Origin: Actinomycetes bacterium
Lineage (GTDB): Bacteria > Actinomycetota > Actinomycetes > Actinomycetales > Cellulomonadaceae
Assembly (NCBI GenBank): GCA_023462275.1
Contig: JAEWYD010000189.1
Coordinates: 1 to 15,813 of the forward strand
Reading direction: 5' to 3'
DNA length: 15,813 nucleotides
Below the pieces are notes generated by a model. The model saw only the letters and a list, made by a program, of their open reading frames with translations, was not told the DNA's origin and searched no databases. A program made the position numbers and the translations under genes. How positions within the stretch are numbered: the first letter of the stretch is position 1; every line of letters starts with the position of its first letter. Below are positions 1 through 6,825 of the stretch, piece by piece.

Positions 1-24
1 GGCCGGGACCGCGAGGTCCCGGCC
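1..24. terminator. Stem-loop, probable terminator of a gene left of the window
   Basis: A perfect 10-bp inverted repeat, GGCCGGGACC (1-10) and GGTCCCGGCC (15-24), closes a four-base loop GCGA. The very stable GC stem is followed by CTTCG, not a clear T run, as is common for terminators in high-GC actinobacteria. It sits at the window edge, so the gene it would serve is not visible. The orientation cannot be decided. Confidence 0.6.
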
Positions 25-67
25 CTTCGTGCATTCACGGGAAGGTCGCGGCGTGCAATCCCAAGAT

Positions 68-92
68 CATTCCGCTGGCGCCGCACGGAATG
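68..92. repeat. Short inverted repeat in the left intergenic region
   Basis: CATTCCG (68-74) and CGGAATG (86-92) form a perfect 7-bp stem around an 11-base loop. No gene is apparent in this stretch. It could be a weak terminator, a binding site or chance; nothing else in the sequence decides. Confidence 0.25.
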
Positions 93-134
93 CGCGATCA
101 CCAAGAATGGGTCAAGGGCGCCGTGACAAACACC

Positions 135-165
135 GAAATGCCCCGCGCTGGCCGCGGGGCATTTC
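135..165. terminator. Strong stem-loop, likely bidirectional terminator
   Basis: GAAATGCCCCGCG (135-147) pairs perfectly with CGCGGGGCATTTC (153-165): a 13-bp stem with a five-base loop. Each side of the GC core is flanked by AAAT/ATTT, so either strand yields a GC stem followed by a short U-rich stretch. It lies about 130 nt beyond the stop of the minus-strand Wzz/kinase gene. It can end that transcript and also shield it from transcription arriving from the left. Confidence 0.7.
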
Positions 166-249
166 CATGATCGTCAAGGGCTGCGCGCGAGAGAGCGGTG
201 TCGCATTCTCGGGGCGCGTCGGCCCCTGGACGGCCTCTGACTCGCCGCT

Positions 250-286
250 GAACGCCTGCGGGCGGCCCTCGGGCGGCCCTGCGTTC
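250..286 (-). terminator. Possible hairpin just after the Wzz/kinase stop codon
   Basis: GAACGC (250-255) and GCGTTC (281-286) pair. Between them lie two direct copies of GGGCGGCCCT (260-269 and 271-280), which allow a further GGGC/GCCC pairing. The structure starts seven bases beyond the stop codon of the minus-strand gene. There is no T tract, so this is a weaker terminator candidate than the stem at 135-165. Confidence 0.35.
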
Positions 287-292
287 TCCGGC

Positions 293-1879
293 TCAGCCCT
301 GGATCGGCCCGCCCGGCCAGCGGCTGGGGGCGGGGGCAGGCTGCTCGTTGCCGAGGAAGTCGTCGAGGGCCGCGGCGCTCTCGGGGGGCATGCGCCGCGA
401 GGTGCCGGCGAGGTCGGTGCGCGGCGTGGCGATGCGGACGGCTCGGTTGCCGCGCCCGTGCGTGGTGGTGGAGCGCCCCCCGCGCCCACCGCGGCCGGAG
501 CCCCGCCGGGACTTGGTGCGCCGCTGGCCGGCGCGCTCGCTGTCCTGGCCGTAGTAGGAGTACGCGTCGGTCTGCTTGCGCGCCAGGTGGTTCATGACGA
601 CGCCCAGCACGCGGGCGCCCACGGCCTCGAGGGACCCGATGGCGTCGCCCAGGTCCGCGCGGTGGACGCGGCTGGCACCGGCGACGACGAGGGCGCCGCC
701 GGTGAGGCGGGCGAGGATCGCGGCGTCGGTCACGGGCAGCAGCGGCGGGGTGTCGATGACGACGATGTCGTACCGCTTGACGAGCTCGCCGAGCAGCCAC
801 GCCATGGCGTGGGAGCCGATCATCTCGCTCGGGTTGGGCGGGATCTGCCCGGAGGGCAGCACGTGCAGCTTGCCGTCGCCCCACGGCTGCACGACGTCGT
901 CGATGCTCGCCTTGCCGATGAGCACGGTGGTGAGGCCGACGCGGCCCTCGATGCCCATGTACTCGGCGACGGAGGGGCGGCGCAGGTCGGCGTCGACCAG
1001 GGCGACCCGGGAGCCGGCGTCGGCCAGGGTGATGGCGAGGTTGATGGCCACGGTGGACTTGCCCTCGGCGGGCAGCGACGAGGTGACGACGATGGACTCG
1101 AGCCGGTCGGCGACGTCGAGGAACTGCAGGTTGGTGCGCAGGCGCCGGAACGCCTCGGCGCGGATGGAGTGCGGCGCGGAGTGCACGATGAGCGGGTGCT
1201 GCGCGGCCTCGTCGTCGTGCGCCATGGCGGCCATGACGGAGTAGTCGGTGATGGCGCGGATGTCGTCGGTGCTGCGCACGCGGGTGTCGAGCACCTCGCG
1301 GAGCACGGCGATGCCGAAGCCCAGCGCAAGGCCCAGCAGCAGGCCCAGGGCGACGTTGAGGCGCTTGTTGGGGGCCGAGGGCTCCGTGGGCGGGGTCGCG
1401 TTGCGGACGGTGCTGATCTCGACGGGGGAGCTGCCCGACTCGGGCTGCTCGAGCTCGGTGACCTGCGTGGCGAGGCTGTCGGCGGTCGCGTTGGCGATGT
1501 CGCTGGCGAGCTGTGGGCTGGCGTCGGTGGCCGTGATGTTGATGAGCACGGTGTCGAGCGGCGAGCTGGCGCCGATGGACTTGGCGAGCTCGTCCGGCGT
1601 CGTCGACAGGTCGAGGTCCTCGATGACGGGGATGAGGACGCGCGGGGAGGTGACGAGGTCGGTGTAGCTCTTCACCTGGCGCTGCGTGAAGCTGGAGCCC
1701 TGCACCAGGTCGCTCACCGAGTCGCCCGTGCGGACGGACACGAAGACCTGCGCGCGCGCCGTGTACTGCGGGGTGGCGACGAGGCTCCACGCGACGGCGG
1801 CGCCGGTGATCAGGACGGTGATGACGGCGATCGACATCCAGCGCTTGCGGAGGATGGCGACGTAGTCCCGAAGCTCCAC
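293..1879 (-). CDS. Wzz chain-length regulator fused to a BY-kinase (CpsC/CpsD-like)
   Basis: A 528-residue membrane-anchored tyrosine autokinase predicted to set polysaccharide chain length and coordinate Wzy/Wzx export. A Wzz-type region carries two membrane segments (about 15-34 and 175-194), with a proline-rich stretch before the second. The cytoplasmic kinase follows: Walker A SSLPAEGKST (267-276, K274), Walker A' ALVDADLRRP (293-302), Walker B VVIDTPP (373-379), and a tyrosine cluster DAYSYYG (Y440, Y442, Y443). I chose the GTG at 1879 because AGGGGAG lies 8 nt upstream and the protein then begins ELRDYVAILRKRW, the usual Wzz opening; longer readings add atypical sequence. Unusually, about 85 residues follow the tyrosines, including an Arg/Gly-rich segment (452-481). 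The single-polypeptide arrangement contrasts with the split CpsC/CpsD of Firmicutes. It diverges from the biosynthetic operon, and no partner phosphatase gene is in the window. Confidence 0.93.
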   Translation of the reverse strand: MELRDYVAILRKRWMSIAVITVLITGAAVAWSLVATPQYTARAQVFVSVRTGDSVSDLVQGSSFTQRQVKSYTDLVTSPRVLIPVIEDLDLSTTPDELAKSIGASSPLDTVLINITATDASPQLASDIANATADSLATQVTELEQPESGSSPVEISTVRNATPPTEPSAPNKRLNVALGLLLGLALGFGIAVLREVLDTRVRSTDDIRAITDYSVMAAMAHDDEAAQHPLIVHSAPHSIRAEAFRRLRTNLQFLDVADRLESIVVTSSLPAEGKSTVAINLAITLADAGSRVALVDADLRRPSVAEYMGIEGRVGLTTVLIGKASIDDVVQPWGDGKLHVLPSGQIPPNPSEMIGSHAMAWLLGELVKRYDIVVIDTPPLLPVTDAAILARLTGGALVVAGASRVHRADLGDAIGSLEAVGARVLGVVMNHLARKQTDAYSYYGQDSERAGQRRTKSRRGSGRGGRGGRSTTTHGRGNRAVRIATPRTDLAGTSRRMPPESAAALDDFLGNEQPAPAPSRWPGGPIQG

Positions 1880-2007
1880 CGGTGTTGCTCCCCTGGCTCG
1901 TGGTGGCGACGTCCCGCTGGGCGTCGCCGCACATCCTCTCACGCAGGCAATCGCGAACCTGGTGATCATGGACCTGGCGAGTGCGAATGGGCTGGTCGGC
2001 GGGTGAA

Positions 2008-2022
2008 ACGCCGCAGCGGCGT
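2008..2022. promoter_or_regulatory. 15-bp palindrome in the divergent promoter region, candidate operator
   Basis: ACGCCGC-A-GCGGCGT is a perfect 7+1+7 palindrome, about midway in the 264-nt gap between the Wzz/kinase gene and the priming transferase gene. Its position and dyad symmetry fit a site for a dimeric regulator of both directions. It could also be a chance palindrome in GC-rich DNA. No regulator gene is present nearby to pair with it. Confidence 0.3.
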
Positions 2023-2050
2023 CCAGTTCGGGCGAGATGTCGCGCCATCG

Positions 2051-2072
2051 TGAATCGAAATGTGACGCGAAA
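2051..2072. repeat. Two imperfect direct repeats upstream of the main operon
   Basis: TGAATCGAAA (2051-2060) and TGACGCGAAA (2063-2072) share TGA-NN-CGAAA at a 12-bp spacing, roughly one helical turn. They lie 26-47 bp upstream of the proposed -10 element of the operon, where an activator or repressor would bind. The match is short, so the call is tentative. Confidence 0.25.
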
Positions 2073-2097
2073 GGCCGGTTTCCCGCGCAAGGCCCAC

Positions 2098-2103
2098 TAG
2101 CCT
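2098..2103 (+). promoter_or_regulatory. Probable -10 element of the main polysaccharide operon
   Basis: TAGCCT fits the actinobacterial -10 pattern TANNNT. Transcription would begin near 2110, leaving an untranslated leader of about 34 nt before the GTG at 2144. This also argues against the ATG at 2105, which would lie upstream of the transcript start. I see no good -35 hexamer. Confidence 0.45.
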
Positions 2104-2143
2104 GATGCCGCACACCCGGACCGTGGCGAAGGGGGACATTCCT

Positions 2144-3637
2144 GTGACGGCCGCCAGGGCCTCACGCGCGCTCGACGCCGCGGGGGCCGCCAGCGAGGAG
2201 CCGGACGCTGCGCACCCCGCACCGCGGTGGTGGCTGGCCTACAGCACGCGGATCCTGCTGACCGACGCCGTCGCGGTGTACGTCGCCGTGTTCTTCGCCT
2301 ACCTCGTGCGGTTCGACGCGAACGGGCTGGTGCGAGTGTCCGGGAAAGTCGCGCCGTCGTACCTGATGGTCTCGATCGTGCTGATGTGGGCATGGCTGTT
2401 CGCCCTCGTCGTCGGCCGCACGCAGGACCGGCGCCTGCTGGGCAGCGGTCCCACCGAGTACCAGCGCGTGTTCTCGGTGACGTGGCGGGTGTTCGCCGCG
2501 GTGGCGGTCGTCGCGTACCTGCTGCGCATGGAGATCGGTCGGGGCTACCTGGCGGTCGCGATGCCGCTCGGGACGGCGCTCCTGATGCTCGGGCGGTTCG
2601 GCTGGCGGCAGTGGCTCCACCGCCAGCGGGCGCGGGGCGAGATGCTGTCCCGGGTGCTCGTGGTGGGGCACCGCCGCAAGGCGGCGGACCTCGCGCGCGA
2701 GCTGCAGCGGCGTGTGGGTGCCGGGTTCGGCGTCGTGGGCATCTGCGTGCCCGACGGCGAGGACACCAGCCCCGTGGACGGCATCCCTGTGCTAGGGACG
2801 GTGGCGGACGCCGCCCGCCTGGCGCGCGAGGCGCGCGTGGACACGGTGGCCGTCTCGGGTTCCGACGCCGTCACGACGGACGTCGTGCGAGCCCTGGGCT
2901 GGGACCTGGAGGGCTCGGGCATCGACCTGGCGCTGGCGATGACGCTGGTGGACGTGGCGGGGCCGCGGGTGATCATGCAGCCCGTCAGCGGCGTGCCGCT
3001 GGTGTACGTGGACGAGCCGCAGTTCACCGGCCCCCGCTACGCCCTGAAGACCTCGGCCGACTGGCTGGGCGCGCTGCTCATCACCGCGCTGCTCTCGCCC
3101 GTGCTGCTGGTGATCGCGGTGCTGGTGAAGACGACGAGCCGCGGCCCGGTCTTCTACCGCCAGGAGCGCGTGGGCGTGCGCGGCAGGACCTTCCCGATGA
3201 TGAAGTTCCGCACCATGGTGGTCGACGCCCACGAGCGCCTTGCGGAGGTGCTGGCTGCCGAGGGCGTGGACAGCGTGGGGCTGTTCTACAAGCCGAAGAA
3301 CGACCCGCGCGTGACGCGGGTGGGCCGGGTACTGCGCAAGTACTCCCTGGACGAGCTGCCGCAGCTGCTCAACGTGCTGGCGGGGCACATGAGCCTGGTG
3401 GGCCCGCGCCCGCAGATCCCGGCCGAGGTGGCACAGTACGACCGCACGGCGGGCCGGCGGCTGCTGGTGAAGCCCGGCATGACCGGGCTGTGGCAGGTGT
3501 CCGGCCGCAACGACCTGTCGCCGGAGGAGGGCATCCGGATGGACGTGTACTACGTGGAGAACTGGAGCCTCTTCGGCGACTTCATCATCCTGGCGCGCAC
3601 GGTGCGGGTTGTGCTGCTCGGGGCCGGGGCGTACTGA
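2144..3637 (+). CDS. Undecaprenyl-phosphate glycosylphosphotransferase, priming enzyme (WbaP/CpsE-like)
   Basis: A 497-residue polyprenyl-phosphate hexose-1-phosphate transferase that starts the repeat unit by moving a sugar phosphate from a nucleotide sugar onto the lipid carrier. The GTG start has GAAGGGGGA (2128-2136) 7 nt upstream; an in-frame ATG at 2105 lacks a ribosome site. Four N-terminal membrane segments (about 36-55, 72-91, 113-127, 133-152) precede a Rossmann-like domain (169-289). A fifth hydrophobic segment (305-328) leads into the catalytic domain: PMMKFRTM (351-358), SLDELPQ (401-407, with the DE dyad 403-404 of this superfamily), SLVGPRP (417-423) and KPGMTGLWQVSGR (443-455). 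Length and layout match the WbaP/CpsE group. It is the first gene of the operon; its stop directly abuts the next start. The sugar transferred cannot be read from the sequence; glucose-1-P or galactose-1-P is usual for this type. Confidence 0.95.
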   Translation: MTAARASRALDAAGAASEEPDAAHPAPRWWLAYSTRILLTDAVAVYVAVFFAYLVRFDANGLVRVSGKVAPSYLMVSIVLMWAWLFALVVGRTQDRRLLGSGPTEYQRVFSVTWRVFAAVAVVAYLLRMEIGRGYLAVAMPLGTALLMLGRFGWRQWLHRQRARGEMLSRVLVVGHRRKAADLARELQRRVGAGFGVVGICVPDGEDTSPVDGIPVLGTVADAARLAREARVDTVAVSGSDAVTTDVVRALGWDLEGSGIDLALAMTLVDVAGPRVIMQPVSGVPLVYVDEPQFTGPRYALKTSADWLGALLITALLSPVLLVIAVLVKTTSRGPVFYRQERVGVRGRTFPMMKFRTMVVDAHERLAEVLAAEGVDSVGLFYKPKNDPRVTRVGRVLRKYSLDELPQLLNVLAGHMSLVGPRPQIPAEVAQYDRTAGRRLLVKPGMTGLWQVSGRNDLSPEEGIRMDVYYVENWSLFGDFIILARTVRVVLLGAGAY

Positions 3638-4771
3638 GTGGCAGGCGTCCTGGTTCACGAGTGGCTCAGCCGCATCGGCGGCTCCGAGCGCGTCTTCGAC
3701 GCGATGGTAGAGGCGTTTCCAGAGGCCGACATCCTGACCCTCTGGAACGACGACCCTGAGCACCGGTACTCCGGGCGTCACGTGCAGGAGTCATGGTTGG
3801 CACGGACGCCCCTTCGTCGATCCAAGGCGTTGGCTCTGCCCTTCATGGCCCCCACGTGGCGCAACCGGCGCGGCGCCTACGACTGGGCCCTCGTGAGCTC
3901 GCACGCCTTCGCGCATCACGTGAGCTTCCGAAGCGCTTCGGAGGACTTCCGGAAGTACGTCTACGTCCACACGCCCGCGCGCTACATCTGGAACCCGGAG
4001 CTCGACGCCCGAGGGCAGGGGATCCTGCCTCGCGTGGCGGCTCCATCGCTCCGCTCCCTCGACCGCCGGCGGGCGCAGGAAGCGACGCACATAGCGGCGA
4101 ACTCGAGTTACGTGCAGTCGCGGATTGCACGCGCTTGGGGGCGTGACTCGACGGTCATCCACCCCCCGGTGGAGGTGGATCGCATCCAAGCGAAGAAGTG
4201 CTGGGCAGACGAACTCGGCGGGCCTGAGGCGGCGTTGCTCGGGGCGCTGCCTCGACCCTTCGTCCTTGGCGCGTCCAGGCTCATCCCGTACAAGCGCCTC
4301 GATCTCGTGATTGCGGCGGGGGACGCCGCGGACCTTCCCGTCGTGATCGCTGGCTCAGGTCCGGAGCAGGCGATCCTTGAGGAGCGCGCCGCTTCCGCGC
4401 GCGTGCCGGTGGTGTTCATCCAACAACCCAGCGATGCTCTTCTCTACGCGCTCTACGAGTCGGCGCTCGTCTATGTATTCCCCGCCGTCGAGGACTTCGG
4501 GATCATGCCAGTCGAAGCGATGGCGGCCGGGGCGCCGGTGCTTGTAGGGGCGGTTGGAGGGACTCGAGAGACGGTCATCGATGGAGTGACGGGCGCGTCA
4601 ATTGAAAGCTGGCAGCCAAACGACATGGTGACCGCAATAGAGTCGTGCGAACGGATGAGTGCCGACGCATGCCGTGACAGGGCGCGGGCGTTCACCGCCG
4701 GGCGGTTTCGGGAGGAGCTCTCGAAGTGGATTGCTCTGGGAGAAGCTGAGGTGTCCGGCCGTGGCCGATAG
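3638..4771 (+). CDS. Glycosyltransferase, GT4 family
   Basis: A 377-residue GT-B-fold retaining glycosyltransferase predicted to add a sugar to the lipid-linked repeat unit on the cytoplasmic face. The N-terminal half has VHEWLSRIGGSERVF (6-20), the donor-independent glycine-rich opening of the family, and YVHTPARYIW (109-118). The C-terminal half has GASRLIPYKRLD (211-222), VIAGSGPE (236-243) and a full EX7E motif, E285-DFGIMPV-E293. This pattern resembles WbaZ-like mannosyltransferases, and GDP-mannose is implied by the locus, but the donor is not provable here. The GTG start immediately follows the previous TGA with no spacer, so translation is probably coupled. Its codons are less G/C-biased than those of the gene before it. 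Confidence 0.88.
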   Translation: MAGVLVHEWLSRIGGSERVFDAMVEAFPEADILTLWNDDPEHRYSGRHVQESWLARTPLRRSKALALPFMAPTWRNRRGAYDWALVSSHAFAHHVSFRSASEDFRKYVYVHTPARYIWNPELDARGQGILPRVAAPSLRSLDRRRAQEATHIAANSSYVQSRIARAWGRDSTVIHPPVEVDRIQAKKCWADELGGPEAALLGALPRPFVLGASRLIPYKRLDLVIAAGDAADLPVVIAGSGPEQAILEERAASARVPVVFIQQPSDALLYALYESALVYVFPAVEDFGIMPVEAMAAGAPVLVGAVGGTRETVIDGVTGASIESWQPNDMVTAIESCERMSADACRDRARAFTAGRFREELSKWIALGEAEVSGRGR

Positions 4772-5903
4772 GCGACCAGTCGTTATTCTCTCTACCGCGG
4801 ACTTTGACAGCCCGCTATGGACTAACAAGCAGCACATCGCTTCGCGGCTCGCGAACGAACGGCCGACTACCTACGTGGAGTCGCTGGGCCTGCGCCGCCC
4901 GACGTTCAGCGCGGCCGACCTTCGACGCATAATGCGCCGATTGCGACGAGCGGCAAAGGGCCCGAGTCTCACGCAGCATGGGCAGTCGCCTCGGCCCGAT
5001 GTCGTGGCTCCGCTCGTGATCCCGCTCCACGGTTCGCCCTCGGTGCGGTGGGTCAATGAGAAGCTGATCCGACGCACGATCGGGCGGGCGGTTCCGGCGC
5101 TTCCCAGCTCCGTCCTCTGGACCTTCTCCCCATTGACCTACGGCCTCGAGCAACGCGCGGTCCGGACCATCTACCACGCGGTGGACCTGATCCACGAGCA
5201 AAAGGGCATGCCGCGCCGGGCGATCCTCGACCACGAGAAAGCGTTGTGCGAAACCGCAGACTTCGTGGTAGCGAGTTCGGTCGGCGTTCAGCGCCACCTC
5301 ACCGCTCTCGGACGCACTGACGTGCTCCTATGGGAGAACGTTGCTGATACAACGTTGTTCGCGGCGGCGGCGCAGACGGGTGGTCGCCGAGAGGCCCGTG
5401 CGGTCTTCTTCGGAAACTTGTCGCCCTCGAAGGTCGACGTGCGCCTCCTTACTTCAGTTGCCAACGCGGGCCTGAAGCTGAGCATTGCTGGGCCAATCGG
5501 GATCGACGGCACGTCGCCCGATACCGAGTTGCACGCACTCCTCAGCCATCGGAACGTCACCTATCTAGGGGTCGTAACACAGGATCGGCTGGCTCAGGAG
5601 TGTGCACGCAGCAGAGTGGGCCTGATTCCGTACCGCGCGAACGACTACACGGCAGGCGTCTTCCCTATGAAGGTCTACGAATACCTCGCAGCGGGCCTGA
5701 GCGTTGTCGCGACGGGTCTGCCGAGTCTTGAAGGGAGAGAGATCGAGGGCCTCGCCCTTGTCCGGCCGGAGGCGTTCGTCGGAGAAGTGCAGTCGCGGAG
5801 CACGGATTTCGCGGCCGAGGGATCCCTCCGTCGGCAGGCCGAGGCGAGGGCGCACTCCTGGGAATCTCGCATCGAGCAGATGCGGCCGCTGCTCGATGAC
5901 TGA
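4761..5903 (+). CDS. Glycosyltransferase, GT4-like (TuaH-like)
   Basis: A 380-residue GT-B glycosyltransferase. The GTG at 4761 overlaps the previous stop by 11 nt and has GAGG 9 nt upstream. An in-frame ATG at 4659 would create a 113-nt overlap and add unrelated residues, so I rejected it. Features are WTNKQHIASRL (20-30) near the N-terminus, FFGNLSPSKVD (216-226) opening the donor domain, LKLSIAGPIG (238-247), and FPMKVYEYLAAGLSVVAT (301-318), which is the donor-phosphate-binding stretch of GT4 enzymes with E307 as the second motif glutamate. The overall pattern is like the teichuronic acid enzyme TuaH and similar actinobacterial proteins. The sugar donor is unknown; the neighbouring pathway genes suggest GDP-fucose, GDP-mannose or UDP-glucuronate as possibilities. 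Confidence 0.85.
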   Translation: MADRRPVVILSTADFDSPLWTNKQHIASRLANERPTTYVESLGLRRPTFSAADLRRIMRRLRRAAKGPSLTQHGQSPRPDVVAPLVIPLHGSPSVRWVNEKLIRRTIGRAVPALPSSVLWTFSPLTYGLEQRAVRTIYHAVDLIHEQKGMPRRAILDHEKALCETADFVVASSVGVQRHLTALGRTDVLLWENVADTTLFAAAAQTGGRREARAVFFGNLSPSKVDVRLLTSVANAGLKLSIAGPIGIDGTSPDTELHALLSHRNVTYLGVVTQDRLAQECARSRVGLIPYRANDYTAGVFPMKVYEYLAAGLSVVATGLPSLEGREIEGLALVRPEAFVGEVQSRSTDFAAEGSLRRQAEARAHSWESRIEQMRPLLDD

Positions 5904-6825
5904 TGGCCGAGTCCTGACGACCCACATAAGCCTCGCGGTGGTGGTGGTCAACTATCGCACCGCGCATCTCGTCCGGGGCCTCGCGGAGTCGTTTCTCGTC
6001 ACCGCCGCCGTGGAGGGAGATCTCTTCTGCATCGTAGACAATTCAGAGGTGCCGGAGTCGTTCGAGGAGCTGCGTGGCTTATTCGCGGCGAAGGCGGTTG
6101 AGCTGATCGTCGACTATCCAGGCGCGAATGTGGGATTCGCGGCAGCCTGCAACCGTGGCCTCGAAGCCGCAGGGCGGGGTGAGCGCGACGTGGTTTGGTT
6201 CCTCAACCCTGACACGACGATCGAGACCGCCGATCGAGGCGAGTTCGGAGAGCTGGCCCGTAGCGGTCCTGGTATTGCCCTTGTTGGCACCGCCGTCGTA
6301 GACCGTTGGCCGGAGCCTCGGGACGGTGTCTCATATCTTGGGCGGTGGACCGGCAGGGTGGTCAAGGACCGCCGCGGGGCACTCCCGTTCGTCCACGGCA
6401 ACTCGCTCATCGTTGACCCCGCGCGTCTCCGTGCGCTGGGGGGCTTGAACGCCAACTACTTCCTCTACTTCGAAGAGGCGGACCTCGCGCTCCGCGCGCA
6501 ACGCGTTGGTGGCCGGATTCTAGTTGCGCGCAAGACCCTCGTCCGGCATGCCGGTGGAGGCGCCACGAAGTCGTCGCGGAGCGGGCCGCGCAGCCCCATC
6601 GCTGTCTTCCATGCTCAGCGGAGCTGCCTGCTCTTCTTTCGCACGTACATGCCGTCCAGGTTGCCGGTCGTCGCACTCTTGAGGCTCGCCTGGGCTGCTC
6701 GCCTAGCCTTCCGCAGTCCTTCAATCGGGCGGGCTGCCTTCGCTGGCACACTGGCCGGGCTCCTTGGGAGGAATGCGCCTTGGACTGACGCTGCGAGCGG
6801 CAGATCGGGGCCGGGCGATGCATGA
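5896..6825 (+). CDS. Glycosyltransferase, GT2 family (rhamnosyltransferase-like)
   Basis: A 309-residue GT-A inverting glycosyltransferase of the WbbL-like group. The ATG at 5896 sits in ATGACTGA, overlapping the previous stop by 8 nt. Visible motifs are AVVVVNYRT (14-22), VDNS (47-50), GANVGFAAACNRG (76-88), the metal/nucleotide site FLNPDTT (102-108), VHGNSLIVD (167-174), the acceptor-side acidic motif FLYFEEADLALR (189-200) and RHAGGGAT (217-224). Length is normal for the family. Rhamnosyl transfer is typical of the closest groups, but no dTDP-rhamnose genes are present in this window, so the donor is left open. Two points suggest foreign origin: a rare TTA leucine codon (6079-6081) and looser codon bias. 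Confidence 0.88.
   Translation: MTDGRVLTTHISLAVVVVNYRTAHLVRGLAESFLVTAAVEGDLFCIVDNSEVPESFEELRGLFAAKAVELIVDYPGANVGFAAACNRGLEAAGRGERDVVWFLNPDTTIETADRGEFGELARSGPGIALVGTAVVDRWPEPRDGVSYLGRWTGRVVKDRRGALPFVHGNSLIVDPARLRALGGLNANYFLYFEEADLALRAQRVGGRILVARKTLVRHAGGGATKSSRSGPRSPIAVFHAQRSCLLFFRTYMPSRLPVVALLRLAWAARLAFRSPSIGRAAFAGTLAGLLGRNAPWTDAASGRSGPGDA

Noticed and set aside
25..134. Possible small RNA or tRNA near the left edge
   Set aside because: Short inverted repeats are present, but no cloverleaf, TTCRANY arm or promoter could be recognised.
29..2053. Long plus-strand open frame of 674 codons
   Set aside because: It lies antisense to the Wzz/kinase gene, has the low-complexity Gly/Ala/Asp/Val composition of a GC-rich shadow frame and shows no motif.
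2105..2143. ATG at 2105 as start of the priming transferase
   Set aside because: No ribosome site precedes it and it lies just after a -10 hexamer, probably upstream of the transcript start; the GTG at 2144 has GAAGGGGGA at good spacing.
4659..4760. ATG at 4659 as start of the second glycosyltransferase
   Set aside because: It would overlap the previous gene by 113 nt and add residues that do not belong to the family; GTG 4761 begins directly at the first strand of the fold.
5704..5895. Upstream extension of the GT2 gene to an ATG at 5704
   Set aside because: The extra 64 residues are Arg/Ser-rich shadow sequence inside the previous gene; ATG 5896 gives a normal GT2 N-terminus.
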